From assembly GCA_903927685.1 (NCBI GenBank), contig CAIYOB010001225.1, positions 1 to 12,304 on the forward strand: a stretch of DNA of 12,304 nt. The letters run 5' to 3'. The stretch's first letter is position 1. The number at the start of each line of letters is the position of its first letter. Below are positions 1 to 7,252 of the stretch, in pieces. Both the position numbers and the translations under genes were made by a program. The DNA comes from an uncultured Planctomycetaceae bacterium. Lineage in GTDB: Bacteria; Planctomycetota; Planctomycetia; Pirellulales; Pirellulaceae. Below the pieces are notes generated by a model, which did no database searches, had not been told where the DNA came from, and saw nothing but the letters and a program-made list of their open reading frames with translations.

Positions 1-122
1 AAGGGCGTTCTTTCGCGGAGTGAAAGACGACCATGCGAGTGGACGGTTTTCCGGTTCCGGACAGAGGCTTTGCATCGCATTTGCAGGCGGTTAGACGTAC
101 CAAAGAATGAGGGGCAGACGCC
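1..122. other. Left edge, no convincing gene; short CTTTCGC/GTGAAAG hairpin
   Basis: No gene is supported here. A short imperfect palindrome lies at 10-26 (CTTTCGC, GGA, GTGAAAG). Frame 1 is open from base 1 to a TGA at 124-126, overlapping the next start as ATGA. Its codon third positions are only about half G or C and it carries rare-type AGA, TTA and GTA codons, unlike the neighbouring genes, so I do not call it. A GAGGGG stretch at about 109-114 can serve as the ribosome binding site of the gene starting at 123. Confidence 0.4.
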
Positions 123-1004
123 ATGATGTTGCGTTGGTTGGTCATGAGCTACGCTCAGCAGGCGGCCCGGCAGAAGATCCAGGAAGCCGTGGTGAACACA
201 TGGCAGCAGGTTTCAGGCGAGGCGGCGCCGCAACGTCCGGCCGAACTTCCGCCCTGCGACGTGGCGTTCGTGATGTCGACGGAGGTCGAGGCCGAGGGGT
301 TGACCAAGCGGATCGAGGGCAAGGTGACGACTCGCTGCGCGACCTTCGTCGAGCACGCCGGGAAGTGGTGCGGCCGACGAGTCGTGATCGCGGAGTGCGG
401 CTTGGGAACGAAGGCGGCGGCCCGAGCCACCGCCGACGTGATCGCCATCCATCATCCAGCCTGGGTCGTTTCCGCCGGCTTTGCCGCGGCCCTGGTCGAC
501 CATGTCCGGCGCGGCCACATTCTGATGGCGGACCACGCGGCAGACACGATGCATCGCGAACTGGCGGTGGGACTGAAATTGGACCCGAACGTGCTGGCGG
601 CAACCAAGGGGCTGCACGTCGGCCGCTTGCTGACGATCGATCGGCTGATTCATAAGCCAGACCAGAAGCGGGCCTTGGGCCAGGAGCATGCGGCGTTGGC
701 CTGTGACATGGAGACCTGGGCGGTGGCCGAGGCGTGCCAGCGAGAGAAGACCCGGTTCCTGTCCGTCCGCGTGATCAGCGACGGACTCGACGACCGCTGG
801 CCACCGGAGATCGAGACGCTGCTGGACCAGCGGTCCTGGGCGGGCAAGTTGGGGGCGGCCGCCGGCGCGATGTGGCGGCGGCCGGCCTGGGTCAAGGACC
901 TGCTCCGCTTGCAGGAGCAGGCGGAACTCGCTTCGACCCGGCTGGCCCAGTTCTGTGCAGGTGTGATTCCGCAGTTGACGGACGCGTCGCTTGCGAAGTC
1001 ATGA
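123..1004 (+). CDS. Nucleoside phosphorylase / MTA-SAH nucleosidase-like protein
   Basis: The 293-residue protein matches the nucleoside phosphorylase superfamily (PNP/MTAN fold), which cleaves the N-glycosidic bond of nucleosides or related compounds. Landmarks in order are an acidic stretch MSTEVEAE at 51-58, where MTAN has its early catalytic Glu; SAGFAAAL at 117-124, the phosphate/ribose-loop region; DMETWAVAEA from D195, matching the Met-Glu ribose-binding motif; and VISDGLDD with D220 at the position of the catalytic Asp. The Met, Glu and Asp landmarks are therefore kept. The start at 123 is preceded by GAGGGG about 9 bases away; ATG at 144 (MSYAQQ) is the alternative. No signal peptide is evident, so it is probably cytoplasmic. 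The C-terminal 50 residues extend past the core fold. HpnG-type hopanoid phosphorylases belong to the same superfamily, so the substrate is undecided. It has no obvious link to its secreted neighbours. Confidence 0.75.
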   Translation: MMLRWLVMSYAQQAARQKIQEAVVNTWQQVSGEAAPQRPAELPPCDVAFVMSTEVEAEGLTKRIEGKVTTRCATFVEHAGKWCGRRVVIAECGLGTKAAARATADVIAIHHPAWVVSAGFAAALVDHVRRGHILMADHAADTMHRELAVGLKLDPNVLAATKGLHVGRLLTIDRLIHKPDQKRALGQEHAALACDMETWAVAEACQREKTRFLSVRVISDGLDDRWPPEIETLLDQRSWAGKLGAAAGAMWRRPAWVKDLLRLQEQAELASTRLAQFCAGVIPQLTDASLAKS

Positions 1005-1213
1005 TTTGTGCGGACGCTCCATCCACGCCAGGTCGAGTGGCTGGGCGACCGGCACGAAATGGCCTATCCAGATTGATCTCCAGCAGAACGACAAAGTAGG
1101 GACAATCATGGGGAGCGAACGCAAGAGACGGACATCTTTTTCGAAGAGTGTCTGGCTCCCCTGACCAATGGCGGACGGTGCGCCGTCGGGAACTGTAATT
1201 TGTGGGGGGTCAC
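1005..1213. other. Non-coding spacer with degenerate inverted repeat
   Basis: No credible gene is present. Within it, 1110-1116 (GGGGAGC) and 1155-1161 (GCTCCCC) pair, and between them GACA-TCTT (from 1131) faces AAGA-GTGTC (to 1152), giving an imperfect stem around TTTTTCGA. It resembles a decayed copy of a palindromic intergenic repeat or a weak transcription terminator for the upstream gene. A minus-strand frame over 999-1238 is open, but its start codon lies inside the adjacent GGGATAGG-type repeat and it resembles no family I know. Confidence 0.35.
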
Positions 1214-1277
1214 GTGGGATAGGCTTCCAGCCTGTCAAGATCCGGAAAAGACATGACAGGCTGGAAGCCTATCCCAC
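1214..1277. repeat. Interspersed palindrome, copy 1
   Basis: Perfect 24-bp inverted repeat: the left arm 1214-1237 contains GGGATAGGCTTCCAGCCTGT and the right arm 1254-1277 is its exact reverse complement, with a 16-base loop. It ends 28 bases before the start codon at 1306. A transcript starting upstream would carry this hairpin just ahead of the ribosome binding site. No target-site duplication is visible. It is the same family as the copies at 2935-2998 and 12148-12261. Confidence 0.9.
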
Positions 1278-1305
1278 TTCCCAGCCGCATCGAAGGGGGA
1301 GACGG

Positions 1306-2928
1306 ATGAAGAAGCTGCTGTGGCTCGTGTGGGTGATCAGTGGTGCGGTGTTCGCCGTGACGGCCACGCCGGCGGCTGAGACGGGGTTGATCGCCACGGG
1401 GTGGGACTCGCCTACGGCGGCCGGGTTTTGCCGGGAACTGCCGGAGTTCGAGAAGTGGGGCGCGTTCGACGGTACGACGATCTTTCCCACGCGCAAGACG
1501 GCCGACGGGCAGACGCGGCATGCGCACTGTGCTTTTTCGCGCGAGCACTGGGAGTGGAACGAACTGGCCGATTGCGTCGCGGACCTGAAGGCCGCTCAGC
1601 CCCAGCTAGCCACGCAGAACTTCTTGTTCCTGTACTCCAACCCGGGCGACGTGGATTGGTTCGACGATGCGGGCTGGCGCGAAGTCGTCGATCACTGGCG
1701 GTTGCTGGCCCGAGCGGCCCGTGAGGGCGGCCTGCGCGGAATCTTGTACGACGCCGAACCGTACACGCCGCCGCATTCCCAATTCCTGTACGGCGCTCAG
1801 CCGGAAAACGAGGAGCATTCGTTCGCCGAGTACCGCGTTCGAGCCCGCCAGCGGGGCCGCGAAGTAATGCAGGCGGTTGCCGAGGAGTACCCGCAGATCA
1901 CCATCCTGACCTATCGGCTGTTCTGCGACGTGCTGCCGGTACTCGACAGCGGCGATCCGGCCGCGGCGCTGGAGCCGAGCGTCTATGGCCTGCAGCCGGC
2001 CTTTGTCGACGGCTGGTGCGACGTGCTGCCGCCGACGGTGCGGATCGTCGAGGGCGACGAGGACGCCTACCGCTTCAACAGCGAGGCGGAATTTGACCGG
2101 GCCTACACGCGGCTGCGGACGCGGCTGCCGGAGTTCGTCTCGCCGGAGAACCAGGACAAGTTCCGCAACCAATTGCGGATCGGCCACGGGATTTACCTGG
2201 ACGCCCACTCCAACCCGCCGACGTCGCCGTGGTACATCGACCGACTCGGCGGCACGCCGGCCCAGCGGCTGACGGCCAACGTGGCCTCGGCGCTGGCGGC
2301 GGCGGACGGCTTCGTGTGGATCTACGGCGAGCAGGGCCGTTGGTGGCCCGGCGGGGACGCCAAGTTTTCCGTCTGGCCGGAGAAGCTGGCGGGTGCGGAC
2401 CGGGCGCTGGCGCGGGCCAGGGATCCGCTGGCCTTGGCGCGAGCCGTCTTGGCCAAGGCGCCGCCCGACGCCAATCGTCTGACGAATCCCGCGTTTGCCG
2501 AGGCCGCCGCGGAGGGATTGCCCAAGGGCTGGTGGACGTGGCAGGACGAAGGACCGCACGGCCGGTTCAGCCGCGATGCCGAAGCTGCGTGCCTGACGGC
2601 GATGGCCAACGGGTGCTTTGGCCAGAACGTGCCGGTCCAACCGGGCGAGACCTACGCAGTCCGTGTGCGAGTTCGCACGGAAGGGAAAAGCTACGCGGCC
2701 CTGGGCATCGGCTGGAAGACCGCCGAAGAGCGCTGGTCATGGGCCGCGCATCGCTCGCTGGCCGCGTCCGGGGCGGCGGGCGCCGACGGCTGGCGCGAGG
2801 TGGTCGGCCTGGTCACGGTGCCGCCGGAAGCCCGCTACCTGGTCGTCATGCTTGGAACCCGCGGCCAGTCGCGCGACGCTGACCGTGTCTGGTTCGACGA
2901 TGCCCAAGTGGTCAAGATGGAAGAGTGA
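1306..2928 (+). CDS. Secreted barrel-type glycoside hydrolase-like protein with C-terminal CBM-like domain
   Basis: The 540-residue protein starts with a Sec signal (MKKLLWLVWVISGAVFAV, cleavage probably near residues 20-25). Residues about 27-385 look like a TIM-barrel hydrolase: beta-strand/acid motifs include GILYDAEPY (D149, E151) and FVWIYGEQGRWW (E342). E151 and E342 are plausible catalytic acids, by inference only. Residues about 390-540 (opening RLTNPAF, then LPKGWWTW, closing VWFDDAQV) match the pattern of a CBM4/9-like carbohydrate-binding beta-sandwich. I do not recognise the exact family. The start is set by AAGGGGGAG ending a few bases before the ATG at 1306. An upstream in-frame ATG at 1168 would add 46 residues that are a translation of the palindromic repeat (GIGFQPV, DRLEAYPT) and is rejected. 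The gene is bracketed by two copies of that palindrome. Confidence 0.7.
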   Translation: MKKLLWLVWVISGAVFAVTATPAAETGLIATGWDSPTAAGFCRELPEFEKWGAFDGTTIFPTRKTADGQTRHAHCAFSREHWEWNELADCVADLKAAQPQLATQNFLFLYSNPGDVDWFDDAGWREVVDHWRLLARAAREGGLRGILYDAEPYTPPHSQFLYGAQPENEEHSFAEYRVRARQRGREVMQAVAEEYPQITILTYRLFCDVLPVLDSGDPAAALEPSVYGLQPAFVDGWCDVLPPTVRIVEGDEDAYRFNSEAEFDRAYTRLRTRLPEFVSPENQDKFRNQLRIGHGIYLDAHSNPPTSPWYIDRLGGTPAQRLTANVASALAAADGFVWIYGEQGRWWPGGDAKFSVWPEKLAGADRALARARDPLALARAVLAKAPPDANRLTNPAFAEAAAEGLPKGWWTWQDEGPHGRFSRDAEAACLTAMANGCFGQNVPVQPGETYAVRVRVRTEGKSYAALGIGWKTAEERWSWAAHRSLAASGAAGADGWREVVGLVTVPPEARYLVVMLGTRGQSRDADRVWFDDAQVVKMEE

Positions 2929-2934
2929 CCGTCC

Positions 2935-2998
2935 GTGGGATAGGCTTCCAGCCTGTCGATATCCGGAGAAGACATGACAGGCTGGAAGCCTATCCCAC
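2935..2998. repeat. Interspersed palindrome, copy 2
   Basis: Perfect 23-bp inverted repeat (2935-2957 and 2976-2998) with an 18-base loop. Its arms are identical to copy 1 at 1214-1277, and the loop differs at only 3 of 18 positions. It begins 6 bases after the stop at 2928 and ends one base before the stop of the minus-strand relic at 3000, so it sits between convergent reading frames. That is a typical REP position, where it could act as a bidirectional terminator or mRNA stabiliser. Confidence 0.9.
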
Positions 2999-2999
2999 T

Positions 3000-3221
3000 T
3001 CAATCCCGCTCCAGGCGTTTCACGGCGGTCAGGGCCAGCGGGGCGAGGCCGGCCGGCGGTTCGGGGTGGCGGAATTCCCGCAGGCGGAGCAAGTCGACGT
3101 TGTCCGCCATGAGCACCGGCCGGTGATCCGGCTCGCGCAGCGTGAGCGATACTCGCTCCAGCGTCAAGTCGTGTACGCCGCGAACGAAGAAGCCCCAGGC
3201 GGGCAGCTTGTTGTCGTAAGC
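3000..3221 (-). pseudogene. C-terminal relic of a beta-helix / GH28-like protein
   Basis: Read on the minus strand, this segment encodes roughly 73 residues ending in a TGA at 3002-3000. It has no start codon and is too short for a gene. Residues such as DNKLPAWGFFVRGVHDLTLE, then VSLTLREPDHRPVLMADNVD and a tail AVKRLERD, resemble the last strands of secreted right-handed beta-helix (pectate lyase / polygalacturonase-like) proteins of planctomycetes. The frame stays open upstream to a TGA at 3281-3279, but residues beyond about 3221 (VEYAFCETLVSSH) do not look like that family. The 5' part has therefore been lost or replaced. Codon third positions are still GC-rich, suggesting recent decay. 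The family assignment is inferred from pattern only. Confidence 0.45.
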
Positions 3222-3296
3222 AGCAACAGCACAATGGCTGGAAACGAGGGTTTCGCAGAAGGCATACTCTACTCCGACTCACTTGAAAATCCGTCC

Positions 3297-4331
3297 CTAC
3301 TGCCCAACGCCGCACGCCACCAGGGCTCGGACGGCGTACGCAGTCCCCTGCCGGCTCAGGTAATGCCGACTGTCTTTCCATTGGCTCCGCGTGAACCAGC
3401 GTCCACTGGCCCGTTGGTTGGCCTTTAGCCAAGCGATGCCGGCTTGCATCTTCGGGTCGTCGGCCGGCACACCGGCTTGGCGCAGCACGTAGATGGCAAA
3501 GCCGGTCCCGTAGCCGTCGCTGGATTGCGTATCGTCCGGTTTCCCGTCGTGGCGTTTCCAGTTGCCCAGTGACTGGAGGCCCCAGCCGCCGTCCCGTTTC
3601 TGGACCGCGAACAAGTCGGCGACCACGGCCTTCCGTTCCGCCTCGGTCAGGATGCCGTCCACGTGCAACGACCCGAGCAAGAGCAGCGCCCGCTGATGCA
3701 AATTGACCGGCGGCGTGTTCTTCAGGTATTGGCGGACCTTGTCCAGGCCGGCCTTGGCCGCGACCGTTGCCGCGTAGCCGTCCGGGGCCGCGCCGGCGCC
3801 GATCAAGGCCATGGTCGCGCCGAAGTGGTCGTCGATCTCCGAAGGCGGCTGTTGACTCTTCTCCCAGTCGAATCCGCCGTCGTCGCGCTGCAGCGTCCAC
3901 ATGAAGTCGAGGGCCTGCCGGGTGACCGGGTGCAGCTTGCCCGTGGTCAGAGCATCGTTCTGGGCCAACACGCAGGCCGCCATGACGCCCTCCATCACGC
4001 GGAAGCGCACCTGTCGCGGCTTGGCGGCCAACTCCTCCAGCTTGGTCCGCAGTTCATCGTGGACCGGCGTCTTCCACGAGACCAGGGGCCGGCTTTCGAG
4101 GTAGGCGTGATTGGAGTGGCACGCGAAGCACTTGCGATCGCGTTGCCAGTTCAGCGCCATCTGATCGAGATACGCGACGGCCGCGTCAAGGGAGAACTCA
4201 TCTCGCAGCGGCTCGTCCCAACGGGCCTCGTCGTCGGGCGCAGGGGTAGCCCCGGCTGAAATCGCCTGCGGCCCGCACACGAAGGCACTCATCGTAGCGA
4301 CAAAAACCATGCACGACTGGATTCTCATCAT
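3297..4331 (-). CDS. Secreted squalene-cyclase-fold (alpha/alpha-toroid) protein with CxxCH haem motif
   Basis: The 344-residue protein has a Sec signal (MMRIQSCMVFVATMSAFVCG, probable cleavage after AISA at 26). CFACH at 68-72 is a CxxCH haem c attachment motif. Three QW-like repeats of the prenyltransferase/squalene oxidase toroid follow: QRDDGGFDW (148-156), QKRDGGWG (244-251) and NQRASGRW (305-312). SDGYGTGFAIYVLRQAG near 271-287 is typical of planctomycete members. At 344 residues it is about half a true squalene-hopene cyclase (about 630), and I see no clear DxDD(T) cyclase motif, so terpene cyclisation is unlikely. A role as a periplasmic haem-bearing toroid is inferred. The start is set by AAGGAG (minus strand, 4346-4341) nine bases upstream of ATG at 4331; a second ATG follows at 4328. 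It lies 40 bp downstream of the DUF6807 gene, in a likely operon with it. Confidence 0.75.
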   Translation of the reverse strand: MMRIQSCMVFVATMSAFVCGPQAISAGATPAPDDEARWDEPLRDEFSLDAAVAYLDQMALNWQRDRKCFACHSNHAYLESRPLVSWKTPVHDELRTKLEELAAKPRQVRFRVMEGVMAACVLAQNDALTTGKLHPVTRQALDFMWTLQRDDGGFDWEKSQQPPSEIDDHFGATMALIGAGAAPDGYAATVAAKAGLDKVRQYLKNTPPVNLHQRALLLLGSLHVDGILTEAERKAVVADLFAVQKRDGGWGLQSLGNWKRHDGKPDDTQSSDGYGTGFAIYVLRQAGVPADDPKMQAGIAWLKANQRASGRWFTRSQWKDSRHYLSRQGTAYAVRALVACGVGQ

Positions 4332-4340
4332 GACGGGTTT

Positions 4341-4346
4341 CTCCTT
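4341..4346 (-). promoter_or_regulatory. Ribosome binding site AAGGAG
   Basis: AAGGAG on the minus strand, nine bases before the ATG ending at 4331. It decides the start. The frame is open further upstream to 4526, but that extension is an arginine-rich antisense reading of the DUF6807 gene. Confidence 0.75.
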
Positions 4347-4371
4347 GGAGCTTATTCGGCTGCGCGCAACT

Positions 4372-5412
4372 TCAAAGTCCCTGGACTGGGCGCAGAAGCG
4401 ACTGCGCCGCCGCGGCGGGATCCCAGGACTCGGTCGCGGGGGCGCTGTGGAACAGCAACGCCACGCGCATCCGAAACTCCGCGCCCGCCGGAATCGTGAA
4501 GGGAACGCTCGGTACGTCTTGCGCATCCGGCGGCGGGCCGGTCGGGTTCAGGGCGAGGAAGCCGTAGTCGCGCGCGTGCGACCAGACCGGCCGCGCGTTG
4601 TCCGGCGCGGCCACGGCAAGGATGCCCGCGCGGCGGCCCTCCGCTTCGCCCGCGTAATCCCACCATTGCCCGACGCGGCCCCAGTTGCCCGCCTCGTTCA
4701 TTCCGCCGTGACTGCCGGTGATGCGGCCGTGCCCGTCCTTCACACGCAGCGGCGAGACGATGCGGAAGCCCAAGCCCATCTCATGTTGCGGGCCGAAAGT
4801 CAGCGGGCCGTCAGTGCGGCGGAGTGTGCTGTCCCACACCAGCACAATGCCGGGTTGCGCCGGCCGGAGCGTGTCGCCCGCGAGGAAGCGGAAGCGGTTC
4901 ATGCCGCGGCAAACCTCCTGGCCGCCGGGCGCGAGATACTGCTCCTCCACGGCGAAGGCAAGCGTACCGCCCTCGACGCGCGGTTGCTCGACGAAGCGGA
5001 CGTGGGCGACGCGGCCTTTGTTGCGCCAGAAGTCCACGCCGTTCAAGTCACCAAACGCCAGCCAGAGGCCGGGGTGAATGGTGTCATGGTCGAGCAAGTC
5101 CTCGCCTTTGCGGGGCGGAAAGCGGCGTGTCAGCAGCGTGCCGTCCGACGCATGGAGATGGGCGAAGAACGGGCGCGGGATTTTCGGATGCCGGAAGAAA
5201 TATTCCGCCACGGGCGCCCCGCCGCGCGTGATGACCAAGCCGTCCTCGCGTCGCTCGACGGCGAAACTGCCGGCGGGTGTAGGAGTCTGGGCTGTCACCC
5301 GGGCCGGCTCGCTCTGTTCATCCGCCGCGCTCGCGACCCCGGCAAAGGCAAACAACAACGGGCCCAGAAGGACTACGATGGCGGGCGTCCTGCGGTTGAG
5401 TGTCATCTTCAT
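4372..5412 (-). CDS. DUF6807 (PmoA-family) secreted protein
   Basis: The 346-residue protein has a Sec signal (TPAIVVLLGPLLFAFAGVAS, cleaved near residue 29). The body matches the DUF6807 / PmoA family of beta-sandwich proteins, frequent near planctomycete and Bacteroidota glycan genes. Recognisable motifs are EYFFRHPKIPRPFFAHLHA, GEDLLDHDTIHPGLWLAFGD, NGVDFWRNKGRVAHVRF, FGPQHEMGLGFRI and a histidine/glycine block ITGSHGGMNEAGNWGR. Length is normal for the family. The biochemical role is not established; the methane-oxygenase name is historical and should not be read as function. The start at 5412 has AGAGGA only three bases away; the in-frame ATG at 5406 has the same site at nine bases and may be the true start. 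It is probably the first gene of an operon with the toroid gene 40 bp downstream, and it is divergent from the beta-helix gene. Confidence 0.8.
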   Translation of the reverse strand: MKMTLNRRTPAIVVLLGPLLFAFAGVASAADEQSEPARVTAQTPTPAGSFAVERREDGLVITRGGAPVAEYFFRHPKIPRPFFAHLHASDGTLLTRRFPPRKGEDLLDHDTIHPGLWLAFGDLNGVDFWRNKGRVAHVRFVEQPRVEGGTLAFAVEEQYLAPGGQEVCRGMNRFRFLAGDTLRPAQPGIVLVWDSTLRRTDGPLTFGPQHEMGLGFRIVSPLRVKDGHGRITGSHGGMNEAGNWGRVGQWWDYAGEAEGRRAGILAVAAPDNARPVWSHARDYGFLALNPTGPPPDAQDVPSVPFTIPAGAEFRMRVALLFHSAPATESWDPAAAAQSLLRPVQGL

Positions 5413-5609
5413 GCATCCTCTGTATTTTCCATCATTGGAACTTCACTCGCGTCTTCATTCAATGACCGGAAGCATTGTACGTCCACACGGATGTTCTGTG
5501 CTTCGGGACGCCCCGGTGCTTCGGGACGCCCCGGTTCCATCGCCGCACGAGATTCGTCACACTGTTCATTTCGGCTACGACGATTCCCATTTCCTGTCAG
5601 GATCGCGCG
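5413..5609. promoter_or_regulatory. Divergent intergenic region, probable promoters for both flanking genes
   Basis: The region separates a leftward operon (start 5412) from a rightward gene (start 5610), so it should hold promoters in both directions. It is more AT-rich next to the left gene (about 5420-5480). No confident -35/-10 pair could be assigned. AGAGGA at 5421-5416 on the minus strand serves the left gene; TCAGGA at about 5597-5602 serves the right one. The middle holds the 18-bp tandem duplication at 5499-5534. Confidence 0.4.
5499..5534. repeat. Perfect 18-bp tandem duplication
   Basis: The unit TGCTTCGGGACGCCCCGG occurs twice in direct succession (5499-5516, 5517-5534) without a mismatch. 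Each unit contains CGGGACGCCCCG, a partial palindrome. If the upstream ATG at 5475 were used for the right-hand gene, this would read as CFGTPRCFGTPR, a false N-terminal extension. Confidence 0.9.
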
Positions 5610-7214
5610 ATGAACACGTTTTCGACTCACGGTAGTGGCCGTCGGCAGTTTCTCAAGTCCGCCGTTGCGTTTGGCGCGGCAGGGCTGTGGGGGCCGCCGT
5701 GGGCGCGGGCTATGGCGGCGTCCACGGCCAACCCCACACGCGCGCTCGGCCTGGGCTGGACGAACAAGCTGCCGTGGGACTTCGTCGTGGATGTCACGAG
5801 CGCGGCGGGCGCGGGCGAGTTCTGGGACGAACGTTTGGAGCAGGCGCAGGCGGCGGTCGTCGCGAAGGGCGGCGGCGTGGTGTTCTTCCCGCCGGGCACG
5901 TATCGCTTCCGTAGCGACATCAAACTGCGCAGCGGCGTCATCCTGCGGGGCGCGGAGCCGGAGGCAGGCGTCGCGGCGCGCGATGAGAGATTCTCTCCGC
6001 CGTCGAGATTGGAGTTCCCGAAATACACGTCCCGCTTCACCGGCAGCGGCGCGCCCGTGGAGGCGGCGTTCAAAGGCATCCTGCTGGCGGAACCGGCGAC
6101 GGCAGCGAACTGCGGCGTGGTGCATCTCGCCTTCAATCGAGGTTACATCTCTCTGGCCGAGGCGGAGGACCATCGCTGCGGCGCGAACCGGCTCGTGTTC
6201 GGCTGCGTGCTGCGCAACGCAGCGGGCGTGATGGCGGAGGTGCCCAACGCGGAGCAGAACCAGCCCGCCTGGCTGCGCTACACGCACAAGTTCCGCAGCG
6301 CCATCCGGGTCCACGCCGCCGAGAATGCGCTCGTCGCCCACAATCGCCTTCCGCAAAGCGGCGACGACAACTTCACGATGAAGGATTACCCGCTGCTGGA
6401 CCGGGCGAAGAAACTCGTCCCCTTCGACGTCGAGTTCGACTACGACAACCGGCCCGGCATCTACGTGAACCATCACTGCCTCGGCGGCGCGGGCGGCAGC
6501 GGCGGTGACGGCACGCCGGAATCGCATCCGTGGGGCTTTCGCAAGGGTGCGGTCATCTGCGGCAATTACGTGTTCAACACGGGCCGCTGCGCCATTGGCT
6601 TCAGCGGCGACGGCGTGGTATGCTCCGGCAACGTCATCCGCTTTGCCAAAGGCTTGGTGCGGCCCACGGTGACCGGCGTGCATTGCAGCTATGGCTCCTC
6701 GACGAACGACAACCGAGCGGTGGAAATGCGCGGCTGGCGGTGGGTGTTGGAGGACAACGACTACGAAGTCCACAGCAACTTGTGCTCGGACAAGGTTTAT
6801 CGCATCAACGACGGCGAGGGCCTGATGCACGAAGACCACTGCAACTCGACGATCGTGGACGGCCGCCTGGTCAACAACCGCGGCAATAGCTATCTCTCGC
6901 TCTTCCACGTGGGCGAGATCGCGGGCCTGCACGTCGAAGGCAACGACATCTCCACGCCTGGCGGCATCTCCGACATCTACGTCTGCGCGGCGCGGCACAA
7001 GCAGCCCGGCGATTTCCCCATCCGCCGTGTGACCGTTGTGAAGAACGTCACGCGCAGCAACGGCATTCGAGTGCAAGGCTGGCCATCGGAACAGGTCGTG
7101 GTGAAAGACAACCGCCACCTCGGTGCCAAACCCGGCAAGCTGCTCAACGAAGCCGGCGCCGAACTGGCCAACAACACCAACTACGAAGTCAGCACGCCGC
7201 CGCGCAAAGGGTAA
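5610..7214 (+). CDS. Tat-exported right-handed beta-helix protein (pectate lyase-like superfamily)
   Basis: The 534-residue protein starts with a twin-arginine signal: SGRRQFLKSAVAFGAAG (R11-R12), ending near ARAMAA at 32-37. The mature N-terminus has the pattern of pectate-lyase-superfamily beta-helices: an amphipathic helix (DERLEQAQAAVVAKG), VVFFPPGTYRFRSDIKLRSG, and then GVILRGAEPE. Many Asn-rich turns follow (NRLVFGCVLRNAAGV, ENALVAHNRLP, GAVICGNYVFNTGRCAIGFS, VVCSGNVIRF, LHVEGNDIST, VVVKDNRHLG), as expected for stacked coils. A glycine-rich loop GGAGGSGGDG occurs near residue 295. It is probably a secreted polysaccharide lyase or hydrolase; the substrate is unknown. ATG at 5610 is chosen because TCAGGA lies about 7 bases upstream and the Tat motif follows at once. 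The next gene starts 38 bp downstream, so co-transcription is likely. Confidence 0.8.
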   Translation: MNTFSTHGSGRRQFLKSAVAFGAAGLWGPPWARAMAASTANPTRALGLGWTNKLPWDFVVDVTSAAGAGEFWDERLEQAQAAVVAKGGGVVFFPPGTYRFRSDIKLRSGVILRGAEPEAGVAARDERFSPPSRLEFPKYTSRFTGSGAPVEAAFKGILLAEPATAANCGVVHLAFNRGYISLAEAEDHRCGANRLVFGCVLRNAAGVMAEVPNAEQNQPAWLRYTHKFRSAIRVHAAENALVAHNRLPQSGDDNFTMKDYPLLDRAKKLVPFDVEFDYDNRPGIYVNHHCLGGAGGSGGDGTPESHPWGFRKGAVICGNYVFNTGRCAIGFSGDGVVCSGNVIRFAKGLVRPTVTGVHCSYGSSTNDNRAVEMRGWRWVLEDNDYEVHSNLCSDKVYRINDGEGLMHEDHCNSTIVDGRLVNNRGNSYLSLFHVGEIAGLHVEGNDISTPGGISDIYVCAARHKQPGDFPIRRVTVVKNVTRSNGIRVQGWPSEQVVVKDNRHLGAKPGKLLNEAGAELANNTNYEVSTPPRKG

Positions 7215-7252
7215 CTTGCCTGAACAGAAGCTGGTCGCTGGAGCCCCAACGC

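Noticed and set aside
1..126. Frame-1 open frame ending in an ATGA overlap with the first gene
   Set aside because: The overlap is suggestive of coupling, but codon third positions are not GC-biased and the peptide is not recognisable; the short hairpin at 10-26 also lies in it.
1168..1305. 46-residue N-terminal extension of the barrel plus CBM-like protein
   Set aside because: It is a translation of the palindromic repeat; the signal peptide and ribosome binding site place the start at 1306.
1606..2640. 344-codon minus-strand open frame
   Set aside because: It is antisense to the barrel plus CBM-like gene and shows no start context or family features.
3663..4259. 198-codon plus-strand open frame opposite the toroid gene
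   Set aside because: Arg/Leu-rich antisense reading; the minus strand carries the signal peptide, CxxCH and QW-like repeats.
4309..5613. 434-codon plus-strand open frame
   Set aside because: It is antisense to the DUF6807 gene and ends inside the divergent promoter region; low-complexity Arg/Ala composition.
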